A DNA stretch of 64,000 nt from Ruminococcaceae bacterium HV4-5-B5C. Lineage in GTDB: Bacteria; Bacillota; Clostridia; Oscillospirales; Acutalibacteraceae. The notes under the pieces are model-generated. The model had not been told where the DNA came from, did no database searches, and saw only the letters and a list, made by a program, of their open reading frames with translations. A program made the position numbers and the translations under genes. Shown here in pieces: positions 34,193-44,628 of the stretch; within the stretch, counting starts at the first letter, position 1; each line of letters begins with the position of its first letter. Location: assembly GCA_900184925.1 (NCBI GenBank), contig FXYJ02000004.1:186001-250000 (forward strand). The letters are read 5' to 3'.

Positions 34193-34221
34193 ATTATGTA
34201 ATAAAATCAACTGCTTGTCAA
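34193..34221 (-). promoter_or_regulatory. Promoter of acn-icd
   Basis: On the minus strand TTGACA (34221-34216), 17 bases, CATAAT (34198-34193). It leaves a leader of about 145 bases before the acn start. Confidence 0.7.
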
Positions 34222-34269
34222 TGTCTTAACATGTTGAAGGTCTTTTTTTTTACGCCTCCCTTTAATTCC

Positions 34270-34298
34270 TTGATGAATTAAGGAGCTGATGCTATAAT
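34270..34298 (+). promoter_or_regulatory. Promoter of tepA-spoIIIE
   Basis: TTGATG (34270-34275), 17 bases, TATAAT (34293-34298). It is divergent from the acn promoter 50-80 bases away. Confidence 0.65.
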
Positions 34299-34377
34299 GA
34301 ACTTCAGCACGACATCCTTCTCCGTGCGTATGATATCGGCCTTCAATGGAAACATAGTACCATCGGAGGTTGAAAAT

Positions 34378-35163
34378 ATGAAAGAAAATTCAGACAGGGA
34401 CAATACCAGCGATGACACGAAAGAGGAAGCTCAAGCAGAGCATGTGCCGGAGCAGAGAGTGATCGACACAGGCTCCATTCTGGCAGGCGACGGCAGGCAC
34501 ACAATCCACTGCCTGACGATCATCGGTCAGATCGAGGGCCATACGATTCTTCCGTCACAGGATAAATCCACGAAATACGAGCATGTGATCCCGCAGTTGA
34601 TTGCAGTCGAAGAGTCTCAGCAGATCGACGGCCTGCTTATCATTTTAAACACAGTCGGAGGAGACGTGGAAGCAGGGCTGGCCCTTGCCGAACTGATCGC
34701 AGGCATGCGAAAACCAACCGTTTCCATCGTTCTTGGCGGCGGTCATTCCATCGGAGTTCCTCTTGCCGTTGCCGCAAAGCATTCTTTTATCGTTCCGAGC
34801 GCCACAATGACGATTCATCCCGTCCGAATCAGCGGTTTGACGCTGGGGGTGCCTCAGACGATGGATTATTTTCAGCGAATGCAGCAGCGGATTACAAAAT
34901 TCATTACCGACCACTCCAACATCTCAACAGAGCGGATGAATGAACTTTCGACAAACACAAAAGAGCTGGTGCTTGATATTGGAAGCGTGCTTGACGGCCC
35001 TCAGGCGGTCAAAGAAGGCCTGATCGATTCCCTCGGAAGCCTGTCCGAGGCAGTGGACTGTCTTTACAGCATGATCGACCAGAACAGGCAGGAGCAGGAA
35101 AAGCGCTCCAACGGTTCCCGTTCGTCCGGAAAGAAACCCCTTAAATTCGCTCAGGGAAAATGA
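34378..35163 (+). CDS. tepA: TepA-type ClpP-like serine protease
   Basis: 261 residues from ATG 34378 with GGAGGT upstream. A charged, disordered N-terminus (1-~50) precedes a ClpP-fold domain. Seen: [22 protein letters not shown], the catalytic-Ser loop [14 protein letters not shown] and the His in [14 protein letters not shown]. TepA (YmfB) of Bacillus is linked to protein export and spore outgrowth, and lies next to spoIIIE there as here. It lacks features for partnering with Clp ATPases, so signal-peptide digestion is a reasonable guess. Confidence 0.87.
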   Translation: MKENSDRDNTSDDTKEEAQAEHVPEQRVIDTGSILAGDGRHTIHCLTIIGQIEGHTILPSQDKSTKYEHVIPQLIAVEESQQIDGLLIILNTVGGDVEAGLALAELIAGMRKPTVSIVLGGGHSIGVPLAVAAKHSFIVPSATMTIHPVRISGLTLGVPQTMDYFQRMQQRITKFITDHSNISTERMNELSTNTKELVLDIGSVLDGPQAVKEGLIDSLGSLSEAVDCLYSMIDQNRQEQEKRSNGSRSSGKKPLKFAQGK

Positions 35164-35228
35164 AATCCAGGCGGTGACAACCGCCGTTACATAAAAAAAT
35201 GAAGAATCAGAAATCAAAGGTGGTAAAA

Positions 35229-37745
35229 ATGGCCCAGAGCAGAAAAAAAGCGAACCGCAAAACTACGCCCGCACGGGCGGGAAAGAAAACAGCGGAAAAA
35301 GCGCAGGAAAAGAAAGCGCAGGAACTGCAGGCCATCCGTCAAAGGAACCAGAGGTACGCGATTTTCCAGTTCGCCGCAGCAATTCTCATCGGCTGTCTGG
35401 TCCTGATCACAGGGGATCACGTCTGGCGTTGGTGCCATAATGTGCTGCTTGGGTTGTTTGGAAACTGTGCCATTCTGTGGCCGATCTTACTTCTTTACAT
35501 ATCCATCATCACGGCGTTGGAAAAGCAGGCGGAGCACCCCGCTTCTAAAATTGTTCTAATGATATGCACGATCATTTTATTCTGTGCAGCGGTTTATTCG
35601 TTTTCCATTCATACCCCGGAATCACTGGAATCCTTTCCGCAAAAACTGCAGACACTCTACGGCGGCGACCAGATGCACACTTCCGCAGGTTTATTCGGCG
35701 GCCTTCTCGGTATGCCGCTCGTAACCGCGCTCGGTCTCCTTGGTACAAGAATTTTTCTGATTCTCGCTTTGTTTGTAACCCTGATGATTCTGACCGGAAC
35801 AACGCTTGTGCAGTTTTTTAAAACAGTCACAAAGCCCGCCGACACTGTGGTGAGCAATATCAACTCCGCACGGGAGAAAAAGAGGATTGAGCGTAACCGT
35901 TTAGAATCAGAAATTGATATTCCTCTGGACGATGACATGCCCGCTCATCCCGTCCGTTCATCGGCGAATCAGAAGCCCGAGAAGCCAAAAAAGAATGCCG
36001 CGGTGGAACATCTGAAACATGTCTTTTCCATCGGAACGGAGGAAGAGACGGCAAAAAGCCAGAATCCGGTTCAGGAAGAAGCTTCCGAAGATACCGCTGC
36101 CGTCCCTGTTTCCGCACCTGCCCCTACCGCTGTGCAGGCGACTCCTGCTCCCTCGCCGGTTCCCGTTAAAATACCCTCCCCGCCGGCCGTACCCGAAAAA
36201 CAGCAGTCCGTTGAACCGGCCGAAGACGGGCAGTACCATCTCCCTCCCGTTTCTATGCTGGAAACAACAAAAGGTCCGGACCAGCAGGACATTCAGATTG
36301 AAATTAACGCCATCGGAAACAAACTGGTCGGCACACTGGAAAACTTCGGCGTTAAAACTTCCTTTGTCGGTTCCAGCCGAGGTCCCGCTGTGACGAGGTA
36401 TGAGCTCAAACCGGCTGCCGGCGTGAAGATCAGCAAAATCACCAATCTCTCCGACGACCTTTCCATGAATCTCGCCACCGCAGGCATCCGCATCGAAGCC
36501 CCGATCCCGGGCAAGGCTGCAGTCGGCATCGAGGTTCCGAACAGCAAAAACACAGTCGTGCGAATGCGCGAACTGGTGGAAAGCAACAGCTTCAAGTCGT
36601 CGAAAAGCTACCTCACAGTGGCGCTGGGACGCGACATTACGGGAGAAGCGGCAGTCGCGGATCTTTCCAAAATGCCGCATCTTCTGATTGCGGGCGCAAC
36701 GGGATCAGGTAAATCGGTCTGCATCAACTCCATGATCATCAGTCTGCTGTATAAATCCACACCCGACGACGTACGGTTCCTGATGATTGACCCGAAAGTG
36801 GTAGAACTCGGCATCTACAACGGGATTCCCCAACTGCTTGTACCCGTCGTAACCGACCCGCGCAAAGCGGCCGGTGCCTTAAGCTGGGCCGTCAGTGAAA
36901 TGCTGAACCGTTACAAAACATTTGCAGCTACCGGGGTGCGCGACCTGAAATCCTACAACTCTCTCGCTGCATCCCGCGGATACGTTCAGGAAGACGGCCA
37001 GCCAATGGAAAAGATGCCGCGGATCGTAATTATCATCGATGAGCTTGCCGACCTGATGATGGCCGCTCCGAACGAAGTAGAGGACTCCATCTGTCGTCTG
37101 GCGCAGATGGCTCGCGCTGCCGGAATGCACCTTGTCATTGCGACGCAACGCCCGTCCGTTGACGTCATTACGGGCATTATCAAGGCAAACATTCCCAGCA
37201 GAGTTGCATTTGCCGTTTCCTCTCAGGTGGATTCCAGAACAATTCTTGACATGGGCGGTGCAGAAAAGCTGCTCGGCCACGGCGACATGCTGTTTTCCCC
37301 CGTCGGTTCGCAGAAGCCCAAGCGAATTCAGGGATGTTTTGTCAGCGACAGCGAAATTGAATCCATCGTGGGTTTCATCAAGAAGTCACAGGAAGCGGAG
37401 TACAGTGAAAGCATCGCGCAGGAAATCGAGCGCAACGCAGCTGAGGAGAGCAGCAGCGACAGCGCAGATTCACTCGGTGAAGATATGGACCCCATTCTTC
37501 CGGACGCGATTAAATATGTAGTCGACTGCGGACAGGCCTCCACGTCTTCTCTGCAGCGCCGCCTGCGTCTTGGGTATGCGCGCGCCGGACGGCTGATCGA
37601 CCAGATGGAACAGATGGGGATCGTCGGACCTCCCGACGGCTCCAAACCCCGTCAGGTACTCATCACATATCAGCAATGGCTTGAAATGAACATGCAGAAA
37701 AATGACGCTGCCAATACTGCCGGGGCTGAAGGCGGCCATGAATAG
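35229..37745 (+). CDS. spoIIIE: DNA translocase SpoIIIE/FtsK
   Basis: Pumps DNA through the division or sporulation septum. 838 residues from ATG 35229 (AAGGTGG just upstream; a start at 35199 adds ten residues). N-terminal membrane region with four helices (~38-190), a Pro/Ala-rich linker (~230-340), then the RecA-like motor with Walker [11 protein letters not shown] (~493-502) and Walker [16 protein letters not shown]-terminal gamma winged helix (~760-830; [28 protein letters not shown] in two parts) reads orientation sequences. tepA next door favours SpoIIIE over a second FtsK. Confidence 0.95.
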   Translation: MAQSRKKANRKTTPARAGKKTAEKAQEKKAQELQAIRQRNQRYAIFQFAAAILIGCLVLITGDHVWRWCHNVLLGLFGNCAILWPILLLYISIITALEKQAEHPASKIVLMICTIILFCAAVYSFSIHTPESLESFPQKLQTLYGGDQMHTSAGLFGGLLGMPLVTALGLLGTRIFLILALFVTLMILTGTTLVQFFKTVTKPADTVVSNINSAREKKRIERNRLESEIDIPLDDDMPAHPVRSSANQKPEKPKKNAAVEHLKHVFSIGTEEETAKSQNPVQEEASEDTAAVPVSAPAPTAVQATPAPSPVPVKIPSPPAVPEKQQSVEPAEDGQYHLPPVSMLETTKGPDQQDIQIEINAIGNKLVGTLENFGVKTSFVGSSRGPAVTRYELKPAAGVKISKITNLSDDLSMNLATAGIRIEAPIPGKAAVGIEVPNSKNTVVRMRELVESNSFKSSKSYLTVALGRDITGEAAVADLSKMPHLLIAGATGSGKSVCINSMIISLLYKSTPDDVRFLMIDPKVVELGIYNGIPQLLVPVVTDPRKAAGALSWAVSEMLNRYKTFAATGVRDLKSYNSLAASRGYVQEDGQPMEKMPRIVIIIDELADLMMAAPNEVEDSICRLAQMARAAGMHLVIATQRPSVDVITGIIKANIPSRVAFAVSSQVDSRTILDMGGAEKLLGHGDMLFSPVGSQKPKRIQGCFVSDSEIESIVGFIKKSQEAEYSESIAQEIERNAAEESSSDSADSLGEDMDPILPDAIKYVVDCGQASTSSLQRRLRLGYARAGRLIDQMEQMGIVGPPDGSKPRQVLITYQQWLEMNMQKNDAANTAGAEGGHE

Positions 37746-38673
37746 AGACAGGAAAACAAATCTGCGGAAAGCCGGCTTTGTCACGCTCCTTGCAGCAGTT
37801 CTCCTTTCCTGCCTGCTCGCTTTCCTGCTTCCGGGAGGAGCCGAATCGAATTGGAAGAAAGTATTCCGGTTCTGCGGCCTCGGCGAATTTTCTGACGGTG
37901 CCGACGGTTCCCCTCTGGCCGTTCATGTTCTTGACGTCGGCAAAGCGGACAGTATTTTTATTGAAAGCGGCGGGCATTATCTTCTGGTGGATGGCGGTAC
38001 ATCCGACCGCGGCCGTCAGGTATCCGATTATCTCCGAAAACGCGGCGTCAAAACGCTGGACTGCGTGGTCAATACACACCCCGACCAGGACCACATCGGC
38101 GGACTGAAAGACGTCCTTCTCAATTTCCAAATCCGCCGTTATCTGTCTCCGGCCCTGCCCCCCGGCCTCCTTCCCAATTCACAGGAATATCGGGACGTCG
38201 AGGATTCTCTGAAGGCCAAACAGATTTCTGAAGAACACCCAAAACCGGGAGATCGCTTTTTTATCGGAGAAACGGTTGTTTCGGTTCTCGGGCCTGTCAT
38301 GACGGGAAACAGCACCAACAATAATTCAATTATTCTGAAGCTGATACTTGGCAAAACAAGCTTTCTTCTTACAGGCGATTCCGAAAAAGAAGAAGAGCAG
38401 TCCCTTCTTTCTTCCGGGAAGGATCTCCGCGCGGATGTGCTTAAGGTTGGGCATCATGGAAGCGACACTTCAACTACGCCGGAGTTTCTGGAAGCCGTGA
38501 ATCCAAAATATGCCGCCATTTCCGTCGGCGATGATTCCAACAACCTTCCCAAATCCTCCGTCTCAAAGCGTCTTGCGGACGCGGGAGTCATGGTTTACCG
38601 CACCGATATCAGCGGAACCGTTATTTTTCTCTCCGACGGAAAGAAAATCTCCGTAATAACTCAGAAAAAATAA
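37738..38673 (+). CDS. Membrane-anchored ComEC-C-terminal-like MBL hydrolase
   Basis: 311 residues from ATG 37738, overlapping the spoIIIE stop by eight bases. One N-terminal helix (~9-30, [20 protein letters not shown]), then a metallo-beta-lactamase fold with [22 protein letters not shown] and [11 protein letters not shown]. This is the extracellular nuclease-like domain of ComEC/Rec2 on its own anchor, without the ComEC channel. Related proteins are thought to be secreted hydrolases or nucleases. It pairs with a DUF3006 gene, as is common in Firmicutes. Confidence 0.88.
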   Translation: MNRDRKTNLRKAGFVTLLAAVLLSCLLAFLLPGGAESNWKKVFRFCGLGEFSDGADGSPLAVHVLDVGKADSIFIESGGHYLLVDGGTSDRGRQVSDYLRKRGVKTLDCVVNTHPDQDHIGGLKDVLLNFQIRRYLSPALPPGLLPNSQEYRDVEDSLKAKQISEEHPKPGDRFFIGETVVSVLGPVMTGNSTNNNSIILKLILGKTSFLLTGDSEKEEEQSLLSSGKDLRADVLKVGHHGSDTSTTPEFLEAVNPKYAAISVGDDSNNLPKSSVSKRLADAGVMVYRTDISGTVIFLSDGKKISVITQKK

Positions 38674-38694
38674 ATCTGCAAGGGGAAATAATAC

Positions 38695-38889
38695 ATGAAA
38701 ACACTGACGATTGACCGCATGGAAGGCATTTACGCAATCTGCACGGACAAAGCGCAAAAAGACAAGCAGAAATTCTTCGGAATCCAGGTTTCAGAACTGC
38801 CGAGCGGAGCTGCGGTCGGCGACACGATTGAGGTCGACGACGAAACCGGCTCCCTTACCCTGCTGAAAGCCTCCCATTTGAAAAAATAA
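38695..38889 (+). CDS. DUF3006-domain small protein
   Basis: 64 residues, a compact beta-rich domain: MKTLTIDRMEGIYAIC ... VGDTIEVDDETGSLTLL. This is the typical DUF3006 pattern (ID-R-EG-A ... EGD-). It regularly follows ComEC-like MBL hydrolases, and some versions are fused to them, which suggests a partner or inhibitor role (inference). It is 21 bases after the hydrolase gene, with a strong terminator behind. Confidence 0.82.
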   Translation: MKTLTIDRMEGIYAICTDKAQKDKQKFFGIQVSELPSGAAVGDTIEVDDETGSLTLLKASHLKK

Positions 38890-38899
38890 GAATAACACG

Positions 38900-38946
38900 A
38901 AACAGGGCCCGGAAAGAAGTGTTTCACTTCTTTCCGGGCCCTGTTT
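38900..38946. terminator. Bidirectional terminator between DUF3006 and RodA/FtsW genes
   Basis: Perfect 22-base inverted repeat (38900-38921 with 38925-38946), three-base loop, flanked by A's on the left and T's on the right. It serves the two convergent genes. Confidence 0.85.
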
Positions 38947-38956
38947 CTACCCGTCG

Positions 38957-40099
38957 CTATCGGCGGACTGTTACTTTAGTCAGGCTAAGCGGGTGCATAT
39001 GGACATTCTGGACCAACCCGAAGCCAAAATAAAGACATGCGGCGGATGAACCTCCCGCGCTGAAAAACGGAAGTGTTACACCCATGACCGGCAGTAAATC
39101 CACACACATTCCGATATTAAAAATCACCTGTGCGGCAATCATGCCAAAGAAACCCATGCAGATGGAACGACCAAGAAGATCAGGGCTTTTACGCGCGATG
39201 CGAAGCGTACGCCAAAGTAGGAACAGAAGAAGAAGAATGATCAGGCAGCAGCCGATAAAGCCAAGTTCTTCGCCCGCCGTAGAAAAAATCATGTCGCTTT
39301 CTTTCTCCGGGACCATGCCGTCCCTGACACGCGGCGCATTGAAAAGGCCGCGGCCCCAGAACCCCCCGCTTCCGATGGAGGTTCGAGCCTGATTTTGCTG
39401 CCAGACAACCGCCTTCAGAGAGTCATCGGTGGTATCCAGTTGATATGCCGCAAGCATTCTCTGCTTTTGGTAATCGGCAAGCACAAATTTCCAGGCAAAC
39501 GGAATTGCCGCACCGATTACAGCAAAAAGTGCAAAGAAATAACGGAGCTGAATCCCTGCGCCAAAAGCCATCGCCAGAAACATGCAGAAGAAGATAATCC
39601 CTGCACCGTCGTCGCCCTGCAAATGTGTCAGACCGATCGGAATCAGCGCATGAATCGCCAGAAGCATGATATGCAGCGGAGATTTCAGCAGTCCGCGGTC
39701 CTGCAAGACGGACAGGTGCTTCGCAAACGTCACCATAAAGCCGATTTTGACAAGTTCGCTCGGCTGAAACGAGGTCTTGCCCAGATAAATCCATGCCTTG
39801 GCATTTACGCCGCCCGAGTTTGTTACGGCCTCGCCGAATTTAAGCGTATAAAGCATCAGAAAAACGCAAAGTCCGGCAATAATGTACCAGATAGCCGCAA
39901 GATCATGGTAGTCGATCAGCGTAATGATAACCGCTCCGGCATACCCGATCAGAATGGCTACAAGCATCGTCATGAAAAAGTTGTTTGTAGGAAGCGTTTT
40001 CAAAAGCACAAGGCTGTACGCCGAGATAAACATCGCAATCAGCCAGTATATTTTTTCTGTTGTTTTTACATAATGTCCGATTGATCTTAAAGCCCGCAT
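38957..40099 (-). CDS. rodA: FtsW/RodA/SpoVE-family peptidoglycan glycosyltransferase
   Basis: Polytopic SEDS glycosyltransferase that polymerises lipid II. 380 residues, about ten helices. Seen: WIYLGKTSFQPSELVKIGFM, HLQGDDGAGIIFF (the catalytic Asp region), QARTSIGSGGFWGRGLF and LPVMGVTLPFFSAGGSS. The N-terminal KTTEKIYW and overall style favour RodA (elongation) over FtsW or SpoVE, but the paralogue call is tentative. Single gene between two terminator or promoter regions. The cognate class B PBP is not adjacent. Confidence 0.88.
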   Translation of the reverse strand: MRALRSIGHYVKTTEKIYWLIAMFISAYSLVLLKTLPTNNFFMTMLVAILIGYAGAVIITLIDYHDLAAIWYIIAGLCVFLMLYTLKFGEAVTNSGGVNAKAWIYLGKTSFQPSELVKIGFMVTFAKHLSVLQDRGLLKSPLHIMLLAIHALIPIGLTHLQGDDGAGIIFFCMFLAMAFGAGIQLRYFFALFAVIGAAIPFAWKFVLADYQKQRMLAAYQLDTTDDSLKAVVWQQNQARTSIGSGGFWGRGLFNAPRVRDGMVPEKESDMIFSTAGEELGFIGCCLIILLLLFLLWRTLRIARKSPDLLGRSICMGFFGMIAAQVIFNIGMCVDLLPVMGVTLPFFSAGGSSAACLYFGFGLVQNVHMHPLSLTKVTVRR

Positions 40100-40196
40100 G
40101 ACTTCACCTCTTCGCTATATTATAGAATGAATCCCGTGGACATGCAAGGAATTCGTCAATTAATCATGCCCCGGTGTTTCTTATCCTCTAAAAGTG

Positions 40197-40205
40197 TGAT
40201 ATAAT
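40197..40205 (+). promoter_or_regulatory. Extended -10 promoter of fhs
   Basis: TGATATAAT: an extended -10 (TGn plus TATAAT at 40200-40205) with a poor -35, about 35 bases before the fhs start. Confidence 0.5.
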
Positions 40206-40239
40206 TTTATCATTATTGCTTGTAACTGGAGGAAAACGG

Positions 40240-41907
40240 ATGTTATCGGATATTGAAATTGCCCAGCAAGCCGTCATGAAGCCGATTACGCAGATTGCCT
40301 CGGAACTTGGCCTGCGGGAAGAGGAATTTGAACTCCACGGGAAATATAAGGCGAAGCTCGAAGATAGCCTCTACCGGCGGCTAACCTCAAAAAAGGACGC
40401 AAAGTTGATCCTTGTAACGGCTATTAACCCAACCCCTGCGGGAGAAGGAAAAACAACGGTTTCGGTCGGTCTAGCAGAAGCTATGGCTAAGATCGGCAAA
40501 AAGGCCGTTCTTGCTCTGCGGGAACCTTCGCTCGGCCCCGTATTCGGGGTCAAAGGCGGCGCGGCCGGAGGAGGCTACGCCCAGGCCCTCCCCATGGATG
40601 AGATCAACCTGCACTTCACGGGCGATTTTCACGCCATCACGTCCGCAAACAATCTGCTCTGTGCTCTTCTCGACAACCATATTCAGCAGGGCAATTCGCT
40701 TGGCATTGACCCGCGCAGGATTCTGATTCCGCGCTGCATGGATATGAACGACAGGCAGCTCCGCGGCGTGATCGACGGTCTTGGCGGGAAAAGCAGCGGC
40801 GTGCCGCGCCAGGACACCTTTTGCATCACGGTTGCGACGGAAGTCATGGCTGCGTTCTGCCTTGCTTCCGACCTGATGGACCTCAAAGCGCGGCTCGGAA
40901 AAATTCTTGTCGCCTACACTGTTTCCGGTGAGCCCGTATACGCTCATGACCTCAAGGCGGAAGGCGCCATGGCCGCTTTGCTGAAAGACGCCGTCAAGCC
41001 GAACCTTGTGCAGACTCTGGAAGGCACACCCGCCATTATTCATGGCGGACCGTTTGCAAACATTGCGCACGGCTGTAACTCCGTCCGGGCAACGCGTTTT
41101 GCCATGAAACTCGGCGATTACTGTATTACGGAAGCCGGCTTCGGTTCCGACCTGGGAGCCGAAAAATTCATGGACATTAAATGCCGTCTCGCTGGAATTC
41201 AACCGGACGCGGTGGTGCTTGTAGCAACCGCACGTGCCCTGAAATACAACGGAGGCGTCCCAAAAGCAGAAACATCAAAAGAAAATCTTGCAGCACTTGC
41301 CGACGGCATCGCCAATCTTGGCGCTCATATCGGTAACCTGAAAAAATTCGGGGTTCCTGTGGTCGTTGCCATCAACCGTTTCGAAAGCGACTCCGATCTG
41401 GAATTGACTTATATTAAGGATTACTGCAAAGAAAACGGGGCAGACTTCTCTCTCTGCGAAGTTTTTGCAAAAGGTGGAGCCGGCGGAACCGACCTCGCTG
41501 AAAAAGTCTGCGCACTTGCAGAGAAGCCCTCCGAATTTCATCCGCTGTACCCGGACGACGCACCGGTCAGAGAAAAAATCGAAACCGTATGCCGTGAAAT
41601 CTATGGTGCGGACGGCGTTGATTTTTCGAGCAAGGCTGAAACCTCACTGAAGGAGATCATTTCTCTTGGCGGAGATCACCTCCCGGTTTGCATTGCGAAA
41701 ACGCAGTATTCTCTTTCTGACAACGCAAAACTTCTCGGCAGACCGACCGGATTCCGCGTTAATATCCGCGACCTGAAGTTGAACAACGGCGCTGGCTTTG
41801 TGGTTGCTTACGCAGGCGATATCCTTACGATGCCCGGCTTGCCGAAACACCCTGCCGCCGAAAACATCGATGTCGGCCCGGACGGAAATATTACGGGGCT
41901 TTTTTAA
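40240..41907 (+). CDS. fhs: Formate--tetrahydrofolate ligase
   Basis: ATP-dependent 10-formyl-THF synthesis from formate, entering one-carbon metabolism. 555 residues from ATG 40240 behind GGAGG (an alternative start at 40216 overlaps that site). Seen: P-loop [18 protein letters not shown] (~67-84), [21 protein letters not shown] and [16 protein letters not shown]. Alone it does not prove acetogenesis, and no other Wood-Ljungdahl genes are in the window. Followed 15 bases later by tsaE. Confidence 0.97.
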   Translation: MLSDIEIAQQAVMKPITQIASELGLREEEFELHGKYKAKLEDSLYRRLTSKKDAKLILVTAINPTPAGEGKTTVSVGLAEAMAKIGKKAVLALREPSLGPVFGVKGGAAGGGYAQALPMDEINLHFTGDFHAITSANNLLCALLDNHIQQGNSLGIDPRRILIPRCMDMNDRQLRGVIDGLGGKSSGVPRQDTFCITVATEVMAAFCLASDLMDLKARLGKILVAYTVSGEPVYAHDLKAEGAMAALLKDAVKPNLVQTLEGTPAIIHGGPFANIAHGCNSVRATRFAMKLGDYCITEAGFGSDLGAEKFMDIKCRLAGIQPDAVVLVATARALKYNGGVPKAETSKENLAALADGIANLGAHIGNLKKFGVPVVVAINRFESDSDLELTYIKDYCKENGADFSLCEVFAKGGAGGTDLAEKVCALAEKPSEFHPLYPDDAPVREKIETVCREIYGADGVDFSSKAETSLKEIISLGGDHLPVCIAKTQYSLSDNAKLLGRPTGFRVNIRDLKLNNGAGFVVAYAGDILTMPGLPKHPAAENIDVGPDGNITGLF

Positions 41908-41922
41908 GCCACAGGTAGGAAC

Positions 41923-42348
41923 ATGCAGGAATATCTTTCAAAATCCCCGGCTGAAACCGAAGCGTTCGGGAAAAAGCTCGGAGAAAAATTGAACCCTGGC
42001 TCCGTCATTGCGCTCTATGGAGGCATGGGGGCAGGAAAAACGGCTTTGACACGCGGAATTGCCAGCGGGCTTGGGATTGCTCAGGGTGTTTCGAGCCCGA
42101 CATTTGCGCTGGTGCATGAGTATGAAGGCCGTCTTACGGTGTACCATTTTGACATGTATCGTGTGGAAAGCTGGGACGACCTCTATTCGACCGGATTTTT
42201 TGATTATCTTGATACCGGCGGCGTGATGATTATTGAATGGAGCGAGAATATCGAAGGTGCGATTCCTGACAATGCTATCCGCATTCATCTCAGGCAGGGA
42301 GAAACGGAAAATGAACGAATCCTGTCCTGCGAAGGAGTGAACGTATGA
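41923..42348 (+). CDS. tsaE: tRNA threonylcarbamoyladenosine biosynthesis ATPase TsaE
   Basis: P-loop ATPase that drives the TsaB-TsaD complex in t6A37 formation. 141 residues. Seen: GGMGAGKTALTRGIASGLGI (Walker A), SPTFALVHEYEG and HFDMYRVESWDDL, and IIEWSENI. The stop overlaps the tsaB start (ATGA), so translation is coupled. tsaD is not in the window. Confidence 0.95.
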   Translation: MQEYLSKSPAETEAFGKKLGEKLNPGSVIALYGGMGAGKTALTRGIASGLGIAQGVSSPTFALVHEYEGRLTVYHFDMYRVESWDDLYSTGFFDYLDTGGVMIIEWSENIEGAIPDNAIRIHLRQGETENERILSCEGVNV

Positions 42349-43055
42349 TTATCCTTGCGATTGATTCTTCGGCTTCCGCTGCTTCTGCGGCACTGTGGGA
42401 CGACGGCAAGATTCTCGGTGAGTTTTACTGCAATACCGGTCTGACACACAGTCAGACGCTCATGCCGATGATCCACGGACTTCTGCAAAACAGCAGAGTT
42501 CCGCTCAGCGGCGTTGATCTGCTCGCCGTATCGGCCGGTCCCGGCTCCTTTACGGGCATCCGTATTGGAATTGCAAGTGTAAAGGGGTTAGCATTTACTG
42601 ATCAGAAGCCGTGCGTCGGTGTTTCTACGCTGGACGCAATCTCCAGAAATCTTTCTCACCTTGACGCGACGATATGCGCCGTCATGGACGCGCGCTGCGG
42701 TCAGGTCTACAACGCTGTTTTCCAATCGTCCGGAGGAACCGTCACCCGCCTGACGGAAGACCGGGCAATCAGTGCGGATGAGCTGGCGCACGAATGCGAA
42801 AAATATCCAAAACCTCTGTTTCTGGTTGGTGACGGGGCAAAACTGTGCTATAATAATCAAGGTTTTCAGTCCATCGGTGCGCTTCTCGCGCCTGAAGCAC
42901 TGCTTTATCAACACGCCGGCGGCGTCGCTGAAACGGCGGCACAGGCGTATCAAAACGGGCTTGCGGTTTCGCCGGATGCACTCAGGCCGGTTTATCTTCG
43001 GCCCGCGCAGGCGGAACGCATGCTGAACAATAAACGGAGGGACAAGCAAATATGA
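42345..43055 (+). CDS. tsaB: tRNA threonylcarbamoyladenosine biosynthesis protein TsaB
   Basis: Scaffold partner of TsaD in t6A synthesis, of the ASKHA fold. 236 residues. Seen: AIDSSASAASAALWDDGK at the start, then VSAGPGSFTGIRIGIASVKGLA and VMDARCGQVYNAVF. It overlaps tsaE upstream and rpiB downstream by four bases each. The rimI acetyltransferase often found after tsaB is missing; rpiB takes its place. Confidence 0.95.
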   Translation: MIILAIDSSASAASAALWDDGKILGEFYCNTGLTHSQTLMPMIHGLLQNSRVPLSGVDLLAVSAGPGSFTGIRIGIASVKGLAFTDQKPCVGVSTLDAISRNLSHLDATICAVMDARCGQVYNAVFQSSGGTVTRLTEDRAISADELAHECEKYPKPLFLVGDGAKLCYNNQGFQSIGALLAPEALLYQHAGGVAETAAQAYQNGLAVSPDALRPVYLRPAQAERMLNNKRRDKQI

Positions 43056-43495
43056 TCGCACTCGGAGCAGACCACGGCGGATACCTTTTAAAAGCAGCCA
43101 TTAAAAAATATCTCGACAGCCGGAAAATTGAATATACCGATTTTGGTACCAATGATGAAACATCGGTCGATTATGCACCGATCGCCTCGAAGGTCGCTCA
43201 CTTGATCGCGGACGGAAAAGCCGAAAAAGGGATTCTCTGCTGCGGCACGGGAATCGGGATGAGCATCGCGGCCAATAAAGTCAAGGGTATCCGTGCGGCC
43301 GTTTGTGCAACTGCTTACTGTGCGGAAATTACGCGGCACCATAACAACGCGAATATTCTTTGCCTGGGCGGACGCGTGATTGATGAAGAGCAGGCAGTCG
43401 AATTTACACGTCTTTTTCTGGACACTCCCTTTGACGGAGGCCGTCATCAGAGACGGATTGAGGAGATTGCCGCTATTGAAAACGGCGAACTATAA
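43052..43495 (+). CDS. rpiB: Ribose 5-phosphate isomerase B
   Basis: Interconverts ribose 5-phosphate and ribulose 5-phosphate. 147 residues, the RpiB/LacAB size. Seen: [16 protein letters not shown] at the start, the anion-binding loop [21 protein letters not shown] with the catalytic Cys, and [14 protein letters not shown]. Translation is coupled to tsaB. It lies next to upp, which needs PRPP derived from ribose 5-phosphate. Confidence 0.95.
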   Translation: MIALGADHGGYLLKAAIKKYLDSRKIEYTDFGTNDETSVDYAPIASKVAHLIADGKAEKGILCCGTGIGMSIAANKVKGIRAAVCATAYCAEITRHHNNANILCLGGRVIDEEQAVEFTRLFLDTPFDGGRHQRRIEEIAAIENGEL

Positions 43496-43512
43496 AACGG
43501 AGGGTAAACGAT

Positions 43513-44145
43513 ATGGAAAATCAGGTTGTAATCATGCAGCACCCGCTTATTCAGCATAAACTCACCTATCTCCGGGACAAGAATACAGGTTCCAAAGAAT
43601 TCCGGCAGCTTGTCAGCGAAATTGCCATGCTTCTCTGCTATGAAGCGACGCGCGACCTGCCTCTGGAAGAAACGACCATTGAAACCCCGGTTGCGTCTGC
43701 GCAGACAAAAGTAATCTCAGGCCGTAAACTTGCTTTCATCCCGATTCTCAGGGCGGGTCTCGGCATGGTGGACGGCGTTCTGTCCCTTGTGCCGGCAGCT
43801 AAAGTCGGCCACATCGGCTTATATCGCGATCCCAAAACTCTGAAACCCGTGGAATACTACAGCAAACTGCCGCACGACATTGAGCAGCGCGACGTCATTG
43901 TTCTGGACCCGATGCTTGCAACGGGCGGTTCCTCAATTGATGCGGTTACGATTATTAAACGCAGTAACCCGAAGAGCATCAAGTTCATGTGCATCATCGC
44001 CGCTCCGGAAGGCATCAAAGCATTTACAGAGGCTCACCCGGATGTACAGCTCTACTGTGCCGCAGTGGACGACCATCTGAATGAACACGGATACATCGTC
44101 CCCGGCCTCGGAGATGCCGGCGACCGTATTTTCGGCACACTCTGA
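43513..44145 (+). CDS. upp: Uracil phosphoribosyltransferase
   Basis: Salvages uracil to UMP with PRPP. 210 residues, usual length. Seen: [22 protein letters not shown] at the start in family style, [14 protein letters not shown], the PRPP motif [13 protein letters not shown] and C-terminal [13 protein letters not shown]. Last gene of the fhs-tsaE-tsaB-rpiB-upp run. No PyrR-type leader is visible between rpiB and upp (17 bases). Confidence 0.97.
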   Translation: MENQVVIMQHPLIQHKLTYLRDKNTGSKEFRQLVSEIAMLLCYEATRDLPLEETTIETPVASAQTKVISGRKLAFIPILRAGLGMVDGVLSLVPAAKVGHIGLYRDPKTLKPVEYYSKLPHDIEQRDVIVLDPMLATGGSSIDAVTIIKRSNPKSIKFMCIIAAPEGIKAFTEAHPDVQLYCAAVDDHLNEHGYIVPGLGDAGDRIFGTL

Positions 44146-44172
44146 ATTTTTACAATCGTCGTAATACGACTA

Positions 44173-44203
44173 AGAAGGCGCTCACAAATTGTGAGCGCCT
44201 TCT
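44173..44203. terminator. Convergent hairpin between upp and VOC gene
   Basis: Perfect 13-base arms AGAAGGCGCTCAC / GTGAGCGCCTTCT (44173-44185 with 44191-44203), loop five bases. T-runs are poor on both sides, but the location between convergent genes fits a shared terminator. Confidence 0.65.
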
Positions 44204-44222
44204 GTCTGCCTGAAAATATATC

Positions 44223-44585
44223 TCATTTCTGAAGAAGATGAAACGCAAATCCGGCGATTTCCTGTTTTATATAAATCAGCTTCAGGCGTCCGTCCGGCAG
44301 ATAGGCAGCGGAATTTTCGTCGAATTCCACACCCTTCGTCTCTAGGTATTTTTTCGCAGCGACCGCATCGTTCGCCCCCACGGCAATATGCCCAAGCGTT
44401 CCGGCACCGCGCTGTTTCATGATCTCAATCCGGTCGGTAGCAAAGACGGAAATCGGCGTTTCCCTTTTTCCGAACCCAAACAGAATCTGAAGGATCTGCG
44501 CAGTCTTCTCCGCTTCAGCCGCATTGTCCTGATTCAGCCCGACATGCAGCACTTCAAAGCCAAAATTCTGTTCTTTTTCTCCCAT
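44223..44585 (-). CDS. VOC (glyoxalase-like) superfamily protein
   Basis: 120 residues, one vicinal-oxygen-chelate unit pair. Seen: FEVLHVGLNQDNAAEAEKTAQ, ISVFATDRIEIMKQRGAGTLGHIAVGANDAVAAKKYLETKGVEF (in short overlapping blocks) and a C-terminal IAGFAFHLLQK. Small VOC proteins of this type are often annotated beside KDPG/KHG-aldolase families, with no proven substrate. Last gene of the PHP-lrp-aminotransferase-ispE operon, 43 bases after ispE; the ribosome site is weak. Confidence 0.7.
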   Translation of the reverse strand: MGEKEQNFGFEVLHVGLNQDNAAEAEKTAQILQILFGFGKRETPISVFATDRIEIMKQRGAGTLGHIAVGANDAVAAKKYLETKGVEFDENSAAYLPDGRLKLIYIKQEIAGFAFHLLQK

Positions 44586-44628
44586 TATGCAACACTTCTT
44601 TCCAATGATAGCCGAACCCAGCGTATTC

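Noticed and set aside
34061..34221. T-box or known riboswitch in the acn leader
   Set aside because: I see no T-box sequence, specifier loop or known aptamer core. Only a hairpin with a T-run is supportable.
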